Positions 1 to 5,358 of a stretch of 5,589 nucleotides of DNA are shown piece after piece. The notes beneath the pieces were generated by a model. That model was not told where the DNA came from. It saw only the letters and a list, made by a program, of their open reading frames with translations, and ran no database searches. The stretch covers positions 1 through 5,589 of the forward strand of contig WALJ01000215.1 in the NCBI GenBank assembly GCA_015522885.1. Direction: 5' to 3'. Both the position numbers and the translations under genes were made by a program. The stretch is from Thermoplasmata archaeon. Lineage in GTDB: Archaea > Thermoplasmatota > Thermoplasmata > WALJ01. Position 1 is the stretch's first letter, and every line of letters starts with the position of its first letter.

Positions 1-48
1 ACTCTGGATAAAACATGGTTAGAAGCAGAAGAGGAGGAAGAATCATGA
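1..48 (+). CDS. C-terminal tail of an upstream gene, partial, unidentified
   Basis: Reading from base 1, fifteen codons are open and end in TGA at 46-48, giving TLDKTWLEAEEEEES. The stop overlaps the preferred hsdR start as ATGA (45-48), the usual sign of translational coupling inside an operon. The tail is strongly acidic, with a run of glutamates, and has no recognisable motif. From context it is most likely another gene of the restriction operon, for example hsdS or hsdM, but the fifteen residues cannot decide this. The run of AG-rich codons that makes the glutamates also supplies the ribosome binding site for hsdR. Confidence 0.55.
   Translation, partial: TLDKTWLEAEEEEES
31..37 (+). promoter_or_regulatory. 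Shine-Dalgarno site that sets the hsdR start
   Basis: GAGGAGG lies seven bases before the ATG at 45. It matches the anti-Shine-Dalgarno end of 16S rRNA well. The earlier in-frame ATG at 15 has no such site in the few bases visible before it. Together with the ATGA overlap with the upstream stop, this makes 45 the better start. Confidence 0.75.
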
Positions 49-2951
49 GTTCTCTCGGTGGTGAAAGGGCAGCGGTGCAGAACAGGATAATAGAATATGC
101 GCAGGAGATAGGCTGGGAATATGTGGAACCAGATGAGGCCCTGAGGCTTCGGGGCGGAGAGAGTGGCTTCATATTCAGGGAGGTCTTTGTCGATCAGGTA
201 CAGAGGCTCAACCCGGGCTTCATGGACAACCTGATGGCCGAGGACCTGATAAAGAAGATAGAAGGGATACGCACAGGCATAGAGGGGAACCTCGAGGCAT
301 GGGAATACATCAGAGGGCTTAAAACCGTCTTCGTGCCCTACGAAAAAAGGGAAAGGAATGTTACCTTCATAGACGCCGAGAATGTGGAGAGGAACATCTT
401 TCAGGTGACGGACGAGTTCAGTTTCACAAACGGAAGATGGAGGATAAGGCCGGACATCGTCTTTCTGATAAACGGCATACCTGTCCTTATAGTCGAGACC
501 AAGGCATCACATAAGATAGACGCCATGGAAGAGGCATGGGGTCAGATACTCCGCTACCACCGGGAAGGGCCGGAACTCATGACCGTCCTGCAGGTTTACA
601 GCCTGACCCATCTTATACAGTTCTATTACGGCGCGACATGGAATTTCTCCTCAAAATTCCTCTTCAAATGGAAACCAGAAGAGGGATGGAATTTCAGGAA
701 CCTCATAGTCTCCTTCTTTTCAAAAGAGCGGGTTGTCCGCACGATAATGGATTACATCCTCTTCGTGAGGGAGGACGATGAACTGAAAAAGGCGGTCTTC
801 CGTCAGCATCAGATAAGGGGCGTTGAGAAGATACTCGTCAGGGCCAGAGAGCCTGAGAAGAGGCGGGGCCTTATCTGGCATACACAGGGCTCCGGCAAGA
901 CATATACGATGATAGTGGCCGCGAAGAAGCTCATGGAGAACCCGCTTTTCGAGAACCCTACCGTGATAATGGTCGTTGACCGGAACGAACTCGAGACCCA
1001 ATTGTTTTCAAACCTCTCCGCAGTAGGTATGGAAAACGTTCCTATTGCAGAGAGCAAGAGAGACCTGAAGAAGCTCCTCAAAGAAGACCGCAGAGGGCTG
1101 ATAGTCACCATGATTCACAAGTTTGAAGGAATGCCTGCAAATGTGAATACGAGGGACAACATCTTTGTGCTCATAGACGAGGCCCACAGAACCACCGGCG
1201 GAGACCTCGGCGTTTATATGATGGGGGCTCTCCCAAATGCCACATACATCGGTTTCACAGGAACTCCGATAGATAAGACCAGCAAGGGGAAAGGAACATT
1301 CCTCATATTCGGAATAGACGACCGGCCCCACGGGTACCTCGACAAGTACAGCATCAGGGAATCCATAGACGATGGCACCACTCTTCCTTTGCACTACAGC
1401 CTCGCACCCAACGACCTTTTAGTCAGTAAAGAAACCCTTGAAAAAGAGTTTTTAGACCTTGCGGAGAACGAGGGGATGAGCGACATAGAACAGCTTAACA
1501 AGGTTCTGGAAAAAGCGGTTAACCTGAAAAATGAACTGAAAAACCACGAACGGATGGAAAGAATTGCCGAATTCGTGGCACAGCATTACAGGGACTATGT
1601 CGAACCCATGGGCTACAAGGCGTTTCTGGTTGCAGTTGATAGGGAAGCCTGTGCCATGTACAAGGAACTCCTTGACCGGCACATGGACCCAAAGGAGAGC
1701 GCTGTTGTATTTAGCGGAAACCACAATGACCGCCCGGAGCTTAAAAAATACCACCTGTCCCGCGACATGGAAAAACAGGTGAGAAAAGACTTCAGAAACC
1801 CGGATAAAAATCCGAAGATTCTGATTGTCACGCAAAAATTGCTTACAGGCTTCGATGCGCCCATACTCTACTGCATGTATCTCGATAAGCCGATGAGGGA
1901 CCATGTGCTTCTCCAGTCGATAGCTAGGGTTAACCGGCCTTATGATGACGACGAAGGGCGAAAAAAGACTTCCGGATTCATACTTGACTTTGTGGGTATA
2001 TTCGGAAACCTGAAAAAGGCCCTAGCATTTGATTCCACGGATATAGAAGGTGTTGTTAATGACATAGAGGTCCTTAAAGAGAGGTTCAAGAAGCTGATGG
2101 AAGAGGCCTCGGTTTACCTCGGCGTGGTAAAGGGAAAGGGCAGGGATAAAGCGGTCGAGGCCGTGCTGGAATCCTTCAGGGACGAGGAAAAAAGAAAAGA
2201 GTTCTACCAGTTCTTCAATGAGGTTTCCACAATTTACGAGATACTTTCACCGGACAAGTTCCTCCGCCCCCATGTCCGCGATGTGGAGACCCTTGCCAGA
2301 ATGTACCGCATATTGAAGGAAGCTTATGAACCTACCGTGCTTGTTGATAGGGAATTCACCAGAAAGACCGCCGAATTGGTCAGAAAACACACATCGGGAG
2401 GAACAATAAAGGCAGGCCTTGATATCTATGAGATAGATGGCGATACCATAAGAAAAATTCAGGAAAGCGCTGCCACAGATACAGAAAAGGTCTTTAACCT
2501 GATAAAAAGCATAGAAAAAACAGTTACGGAAAAGATGAGAGGAGAGCCCTATCTCATATCCATCGGGGAAAAGGCTGAGAGAATCGCCCAGATGTACCGG
2601 AACGGACAGAAACACACGGGAGACGCCCTTGAAGAACTCAAGGAACTCGTTGAAGAGATAAATCAGGCCAGAGCAGAACAGACAGAAAAAAACCTTCCGG
2701 CAGAGGCATTTACGATATATTGGCTTCTTAAAAGAAGCGACATAAACAGATATGAGGAAAAGGCAAACTTCATGAAGGGAATTCTTGAAAAATACCCTCA
2801 CTGGAAGAGCAGCGAAAAGCAGTGGAGGCTTGTAAAAAGAGCCCTCTATAAGATGGTACTTGCGGATGGAAAGAGCCTTGACCATAAGAGAAAATCTGTG
2901 GTCAAAGAGATAATAAATGTGCTGGAAGGAATAAGAAATGGTCTCCCGTGA
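45..2951 (+). CDS. hsdR: Type I restriction enzyme, endonuclease/translocase subunit R (HsdR)
   Basis: HsdR is the DNA-translocating and cleaving subunit of a type I restriction-modification complex; with HsdM and HsdS it pulls in unmethylated DNA by ATP hydrolysis and cuts it at a distance. From the ATG at 45 the protein has 968 residues, about the normal family size. The N-terminal nuclease has a PD-(D/E)xK core: RPDIV (D137), VETK (E151, K153) and QILRY (Q167-x3-Y171). The superfamily 2 motor follows: Walker A in HTQGSGKT (K285), DEAH at 378-381, GFTGTP at 403-408, TGFDAP at 601-606 and QSIARVNRPY at 624-633 with its two arginines. The last ~300 residues are helical and resemble the DUF3387-type C-terminal region. 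No frameshift or missing catalytic residue is seen. A start at 15 would add ten basic residues, but the strong ribosome binding site and ATGA overlap favour 45. Its end overlaps the next gene by 14 bases. HsdM and HsdS are not in the window. Confidence 0.96.
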   Translation: MSSLGGERAAVQNRIIEYAQEIGWEYVEPDEALRLRGGESGFIFREVFVDQVQRLNPGFMDNLMAEDLIKKIEGIRTGIEGNLEAWEYIRGLKTVFVPYEKRERNVTFIDAENVERNIFQVTDEFSFTNGRWRIRPDIVFLINGIPVLIVETKASHKIDAMEEAWGQILRYHREGPELMTVLQVYSLTHLIQFYYGATWNFSSKFLFKWKPEEGWNFRNLIVSFFSKERVVRTIMDYILFVREDDELKKAVFRQHQIRGVEKILVRAREPEKRRGLIWHTQGSGKTYTMIVAAKKLMENPLFENPTVIMVVDRNELETQLFSNLSAVGMENVPIAESKRDLKKLLKEDRRGLIVTMIHKFEGMPANVNTRDNIFVLIDEAHRTTGGDLGVYMMGALPNATYIGFTGTPIDKTSKGKGTFLIFGIDDRPHGYLDKYSIRESIDDGTTLPLHYSLAPNDLLVSKETLEKEFLDLAENEGMSDIEQLNKVLEKAVNLKNELKNHERMERIAEFVAQHYRDYVEPMGYKAFLVAVDREACAMYKELLDRHMDPKESAVVFSGNHNDRPELKKYHLSRDMEKQVRKDFRNPDKNPKILIVTQKLLTGFDAPILYCMYLDKPMRDHVLLQSIARVNRPYDDDEGRKKTSGFILDFVGIFGNLKKALAFDSTDIEGVVNDIEVLKERFKKLMEEASVYLGVVKGKGRDKAVEAVLESFRDEEKRKEFYQFFNEVSTIYEILSPDKFLRPHVRDVETLARMYRILKEAYEPTVLVDREFTRKTAELVRKHTSGGTIKAGLDIYEIDGDTIRKIQESAATDTEKVFNLIKSIEKTVTEKMRGEPYLISIGEKAERIAQMYRNGQKHTGDALEELKELVEEINQARAEQTEKNLPAEAFTIYWLLKRSDINRYEEKANFMKGILEKYPHWKSSEKQWRLVKRALYKMVLADGKSLDHKRKSVVKEIINVLEGIRNGLP

Positions 2952-3219
2952 TGAGTTCATAGATGAGGTTGATTTCATAGCGGCCGAAATAAGCGTTAAT
3001 CCGAAAGAAATTCACATAAGGAAGATGAAGAAGAAAATTGCCAGTTGTTCCAGCAAAGGCCGCCTTACTTTTGATCCGTCGGTCCTTGAAATGGATAGAA
3101 AAGAGAGATATACCGTTATTGTTCATGAACTTCTGCATCTTAGATACCCTAAGCATACGAAGATGTTTGATGCTCTTGTAGAGTCCTATACTGAGAAGGT
3201 ATTCCATACGAAAGAATGA
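2938..3219 (+). CDS. Minimal YgjP/DUF45-type (M48-like) zinc metallopeptidase
   Basis: This 93-residue protein carries VHELLHLRYPKHTKMF, in which H63, E64, H67 and H73 form the HExxH plus third-histidine pattern of YgjP/DUF45 (SprT-like, M48-related) zinc hydrolases. Just before it, KKKIASCSSKGRLTF matches the strand segment that precedes the zinc helix in YgjP-like proteins. Full YgjP proteins are roughly 230 residues, so only the catalytic half is present. The frame is intact, and a GGAAGGA site at 2924-2930 lies seven bases before the ATG, so it looks like a deliberate small protein rather than a decayed one. It overlaps the 3' end of hsdR by 14 bases and is presumably co-transcribed. From general knowledge, small DUF45 proteins are often found beside hsdR; their substrate is unknown. 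A role in turnover or control of the restriction complex is inference only. Family assignment is firm; activity is not shown. Confidence 0.88.
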   Translation: MVSRDEFIDEVDFIAAEISVNPKEIHIRKMKKKIASCSSKGRLTFDPSVLEMDRKERYTVIVHELLHLRYPKHTKMFDALVESYTEKVFHTKE

Positions 3220-3225
3220 CTGAGA

Positions 3226-3250
3226 TTTTTCGGCTCTTTTCTGTCTTCTT
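3226..3250 (+). terminator. T-rich candidate transcription terminator
   Basis: Starting seven bases after the stop of the small metallopeptidase gene, the + strand has a run of five T (3226-3230), four T (3237-3240) and then a pyrimidine stretch CTGTCTTCTT. Archaeal RNA polymerase often stops at such T-rich tracts without a hairpin, and no convincing stem precedes it. This would end the hsdR transcript before the debris region. Confidence 0.4.
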
Positions 3251-3285
3251 ATATGCTGCGGAAGAGGGCTCTCAAATACTTGGGG

Positions 3286-3304
3286 ATTGATGTTGTGGAA
3301 AACT
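3286..3304 (+). repeat. Imperfect 19-base direct repeat, copy 1
   Basis: ATTGATGTTGTGGAAAACT here matches ATTGAGGTTGTGGAAAACT at 3448-3466 with one difference. The copies are 162 bases apart, which is 54 codons, so both lie in the same reading frame and spell IDVVEN and IEVVEN. The second copy belongs to a recognisable methylase tail; the first may be a relic of a duplicated or related tail. Confidence 0.7.
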
Positions 3305-3447
3305 CCAACTCTTTCTTACCTGTTTTTCATCCGACAGTTCCAGCAGATATCTGTGGCTCGGCCCCTTAATGAGCATGCCACAGTAAGGAACTCGGGAGGG
3401 AAACCGACAGGTTGGTTTATGAGTTCTACAGCCTGACGGAAGAAGAG

Positions 3448-3466
3448 ATTGAGGTTGTGGAAAACT
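3448..3466 (+). repeat. Imperfect 19-base direct repeat, copy 2
   Basis: ATTGAGGTTGTGGAAAACT differs by one base from the copy at 3286-3304. Here it encodes IEVVEN within the methylase-type tail and runs into the TATA-like stretch in front of the HTH/ImmA gene. Confidence 0.7.
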
Positions 3467-3473
3467 TTAATAA
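3458..3473 (+). promoter_or_regulatory. Candidate archaeal promoter for the HTH-ImmA/PIN operon
   Basis: A purine-rich block GGAAAA (3459-3464), like a TFB recognition element, is followed by CTTTAATAA (3465-3473), like an archaeal TATA box. Its centre near 3469 predicts a transcript start near 3495-3497, leaving a leader of about a dozen bases before the ATG at 3508. It lies inside the decayed methylase tail and includes the end of the second 19-base repeat. No other good TATA-like sequence is seen close to this gene. Confidence 0.45.
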
Positions 3474-3498
3474 AGGAAACTGAGATAGCCCTTTGAAA

Positions 3499-3503
3499 GT
3501 GAT
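3499..3503 (+). promoter_or_regulatory. Weak ribosome binding site favouring the ATG at 3508
   Basis: GTGAT can pair with the AUCAC near the 3' end of archaeal 16S rRNA and sits four bases before the ATG at 3508. The alternative start, a TTG at 3493 adding five residues, has no better site. The family usually begins close to the sequence MAESIRV, which also supports 3508. Confidence 0.45.
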
Positions 3504-3507
3504 AGTG

Positions 3508-4671
3508 ATGGCAGAGAGCATAAGAGTCGGCGTTAAACCCGAGGTCTTCAAATGGTTAAGGGAGAGTTCGGGCTGGAATGTCGAAGAGGTTAGCAAAAGA
3601 TTGGGGACCAGTCTCAGAGTTATCGAAGAAATAGAGGCTGGTATGCATAAACCAACCCTGCGCCAGTTAAAAATTCTTTCGGAGGCTTACAGAAGACCGC
3701 TTGCCCTGTTCTTTCTATCCAGACCCTTACCGGAGCCAGAGATGCCGAAGGATTACAGGATGCTTCCGGATAAAAAAGATATATTCGATAAAAAAACCAT
3801 ACTGGCCATAAGGAAGGCAAGAAATCTTCAGGAAAAAGGCAAAGAACTGGCTGAAAACATAGGCGAGTCTCTGGAGCCTAAAATAACCCGTGCAAAATTG
3901 GAGGATGACCCCGAAAAGTGGGCATATAAGTATCGGGAACTCTTCGAGATAAGCGAGGAAAGGCAGAAGGAGTTCAAAACGCCGTATAACTTTTTCAATC
4001 ACCTGAGAGATAAGATGGAGGGCATGAACATACTGGTCTTTCAGCTTCCCATGCCCATAGAGGATGCCAGAGGATTTGCGCTTACCGATAGGCTCCCATA
4101 TGTCGCAGTGGTGAACTCAAGGGACAGCATAGAAGCGAGATTGTTCACGATGATGCACGAATTCGGGCATTTACTTCTCGGAGAGACCGTGATAGATATG
4201 CCTGATTTTGAAAGAGCAAATCCTTTCACAAAAGACAGAATAGAGATATGGTGCAACACCTTCGCATCACGGTTTCTCCTGCCGAGAGAACTTGCTGTTC
4301 GCATTTTTAAGGAAGAAAAACGACCTCTGACAGATACGAAAACCTTGAATTCACTCAAACACAGATATAAATTAAGCAAAGCCATGATGCTGTACAATAT
4401 GTGGAAGCTCGATTTCATCACGAAAAACGAATACGAAGAGGTTCTGAAAAGATATATTCCTCAGGAATCGGGACCCGAAGAAGAAAAAGAAAAGAAAGAA
4501 GGTGGTGCGCCACCCATAGAGCGGAGGAGACTATCGGAGATGGGAGATAAGTATGTTTCTTTGGTTGCACACAACTATGAGAAGGAATATATCACATATG
4601 CCGAAGCCCTTGGGTATCTCTCGGTGAAATCAAAGAGCTTTGATAGGATAGTTGCACAGGCGAGCAAATGA
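3508..4671 (+). CDS. XRE-type HTH fused to ImmA/IrrE zinc metallopeptidase
   Basis: This 387-residue protein joins a DNA-binding HTH to a DUF955 (ImmA/IrrE, M78) peptidase. Residues ~10-60 form the XRE helix-turn-helix (WLRESSGWNVEEVSKRLGTS, then IEEIEAG and KPTLRQL), and LALFFL with the PKDYR region is typical of this fusion family. The zinc site is MMHEFGHLLLG with H217, E218 and H221, and the third ligand is probably E246 in EIWCNTFASRFLLP. A charged linker rich in Glu/Lys (~320-332) leads to the conserved GGAPPIERRR and YITYAEALGYLSVK segment. All catalytic residues are present. The stop overlaps the next gene as ATGA, so the two are co-translated. ImmA removes repressors in ICEBs1 and IrrE cleaves DdrO; by analogy this could be a self-contained sensor-regulator. 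Pairing with a PIN protein makes it the likely antitoxin or regulator. Its trigger and target cannot be read from sequence. Confidence 0.93.
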   Translation: MAESIRVGVKPEVFKWLRESSGWNVEEVSKRLGTSLRVIEEIEAGMHKPTLRQLKILSEAYRRPLALFFLSRPLPEPEMPKDYRMLPDKKDIFDKKTILAIRKARNLQEKGKELAENIGESLEPKITRAKLEDDPEKWAYKYRELFEISEERQKEFKTPYNFFNHLRDKMEGMNILVFQLPMPIEDARGFALTDRLPYVAVVNSRDSIEARLFTMMHEFGHLLLGETVIDMPDFERANPFTKDRIEIWCNTFASRFLLPRELAVRIFKEEKRPLTDTKTLNSLKHRYKLSKAMMLYNMWKLDFITKNEYEEVLKRYIPQESGPEEEKEKKEGGAPPIERRRLSEMGDKYVSLVAHNYEKEYITYAEALGYLSVKSKSFDRIVAQASK

Positions 4672-5153
4672 CGATAAATGTTTATGTTATCGATACATCT
4701 GCCTTGATTGACATGGGAAAGAATACGCCCATGGATGTTTATGTTAGTCTGTGGGAACAGATGAGTGTTCTTGTACGTTCCAAAAGACTTGTTGCACCTA
4801 TGGAAGTTCTCAGGGAACTCGAAGTTAAGGACGATGAAGTGCATGAGTGGGCAAAGAAAAACAAAAAAATGTTTGTTGACATAACTAGCGGACAGATTGA
4901 GGCCGTGAGAGAGATAATGGACAGATTTCCAAGTCTTGTGGATGACGATAAAAAGTATTCTGCAGACCCGTGGATTATTGCCTTAGCCATAGATATGAAG
5001 AGACAAATCACCTTTGAGGAGCGGAATGTAATTGTAGTTACGAATGAGCGACTGAAAGGCAAGAAAGTAAAGATTCCCTATGTATGTGAGCATTTTGGAA
5101 TTCCGTATAAGAATCTTATAGAGATGCTCAGAAGTGAAGGCTGGAAGTTCTAG
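4668..5153 (+). CDS. DUF4411 family PIN-domain protein, probable ribonuclease toxin
   Basis: The 161-residue protein begins with YVIDTSALIDM, the first strand and aspartate (D9) of a PIN nuclease fold. Other likely metal-binding acids are E50 in EVLRELE, D100 in SADPWIIALA and E127 in VVTNERL. The ordering, the SLWEQM segment, the KVKIPYVCEHFGI block and the ending LRSEGWKF are those of DUF4411. Length is normal for the family, with no truncation. PIN proteins in such pairs usually act as magnesium-dependent endoribonucleases that cleave RNA in the cytoplasm; this one has no shown substrate. The start ATG overlaps the stop of the HTH/ImmA gene by four bases, so production is likely coupled and the upstream gene is made first, as in many antitoxin-toxin operons. 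DUF4411 genes next to XRE/ImmA fusions are a recurrent arrangement. Family assignment is firm; the toxin role is inference. Confidence 0.9.
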   Translation: MTINVYVIDTSALIDMGKNTPMDVYVSLWEQMSVLVRSKRLVAPMEVLRELEVKDDEVHEWAKKNKKMFVDITSGQIEAVREIMDRFPSLVDDDKKYSADPWIIALAIDMKRQITFEERNVIVVTNERLKGKKVKIPYVCEHFGIPYKNLIEMLRSEGWKF

Positions 5154-5180
5154 TCTGTGAAAGGGTAATGGGCAGAAAAA

Positions 5181-5194
5181 CCAGATAATTCTGG
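5181..5194 (+). other. Small perfect hairpin downstream of the PIN gene
   Basis: CCAGA (5181-5185) and TCTGG (5190-5194) are perfect inverted repeats around a TAAT loop, starting 27 bases after the PIN stop codon. The stem is only five pairs and no T-run follows, so it is a weak candidate for RNA 3' end formation or an operator, and may be chance. Confidence 0.3.
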
Positions 5195-5287
5195 GCAGGA
5201 CATAACCGGTGAGGCTGGCGGAGGATTAAGACGATGTCGGGAAGGGCTTCACACACAAAGATTATAATAATATGCCACCTCCGCACA

Positions 5288-5297
5288 GCATAAACTT
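5288..5297 (+). repeat. GCATAAACTT direct repeat, copy 1
   Basis: This decamer recurs at 5321-5330, 33 bases downstream or about three helical turns. The second copy overlaps the TATA box of the ATPase gene. Copy 1 continues as TAAAG instead of TAAATATA, so it could be a weaker or relic promoter element or one of two binding sites for a regulator. Confidence 0.6.
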
Positions 5298-5304
5298 AAA
5301 GAAT

Positions 5305-5315
5305 ACGCTATGCGT
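5305..5315 (+). promoter_or_regulatory. Short palindrome between the repeated decamers, possible operator
   Basis: ACGC-TAT-GCGT is a perfect inverted repeat with a three-base centre. It lies midway between the two GCATAAACTT copies and ends 12 bases before the TATA box of the ATPase gene, where an archaeal repressor or activator could bind. The arms are only four bases, so chance is possible. Confidence 0.3.
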
Positions 5316-5320
5316 GTAAA

Positions 5321-5330
5321 GCATAAACTT
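5321..5330 (+). repeat. GCATAAACTT direct repeat, copy 2
   Basis: Identical to the decamer at 5288-5297. It covers the expected TFB recognition element and the first bases of the TATA box in front of the ATPase gene. Confidence 0.6.
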
Positions 5331-5337
5331 TAAATAT
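5323..5337 (+). promoter_or_regulatory. Archaeal TATA/BRE promoter of a leaderless ATPase mRNA
   Basis: ATAAA followed by CTTTAAATAT resembles a TFB recognition element plus an archaeal TATA box. The box centre lies about 26-27 bases before the ATG at 5359, so transcription would start at or next to the start codon. The bases just before the ATG are pyrimidine-rich (CCTTCATTATCCCTTCTT) and contain no Shine-Dalgarno sequence, which agrees with a leaderless transcript. This is the best single argument in the window for an archaeal host, and it marks a new transcription unit. Confidence 0.75.
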
Positions 5338-5358
5338 ACTCCTTCATTATCCCTTCTT

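Larger units (their letters stand above)
3373..3483 (+). pseudogene. Orphan C-terminal tail of an N6-adenine DNA methylase / type IIG or HsdS-like protein
   Basis: The frame after the stops at 3367-3372 reads through GRETDRLVYEFYSLTEEEIE to VVENFNKGN and ends in TGA at 3481-3483. The stretch from DRLVYEFYSLTEEEIEVVE matches the well-known ending of Eco57I/type IIG methylase-nucleases and of some type I specificity subunits (consensus close to D-LVYELYGLTEEEI-IVE). No start codon, methylase catalytic motif or longer open frame precedes it, and paired stop codons TAA-TGA sit directly upstream. It is therefore a fragment of a gene whose body has been deleted. The frame is continuous with that of the metallopeptidase gene, but it is separated from it by three stops. 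The tail may now serve as promoter DNA for the next gene. Confidence 0.72.

Noticed and set aside
3253..3369. Thirty-eight-codon + strand frame starting MLRKRALKYLG between the metallopeptidase and the methylase tail
   Set aside because: No ribosome binding site precedes it, its second half does not look like a folded protein, and it ends in paired stops. It is better treated as debris around the first 19-base repeat.
4480..4514. A-rich stretch followed by a GGTGG-TGCG-CCACC hairpin, like a programmed frameshift signal
   Set aside because: The zero frame continues into the conserved GGAPP region of the HTH/ImmA family, so normal translation gives the expected full-length protein; the sequence reflects a Lys/Glu linker followed by Gly-Gly-Ala-Pro-Pro.
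5218..5284. GCGGAGG at 5218-5224 and CCTCCGC at 5278-5284 as arms of a structured RNA
   Set aside because: The arms are seven bases with a loop of more than 50 bases and no supporting inner stems; no tRNA, box C/D or riboswitch pattern was found in this gap.
5234..5293. Nineteen-residue frame (MSGRASHTK...) preceded by a GGCGGAGGA site, a possible leader peptide
   Set aside because: It is very short, has no recognisable features, and lies upstream of the mapped TATA box, so it would not be on the ATPase transcript. A chance Shine-Dalgarno-like match is the simpler view.
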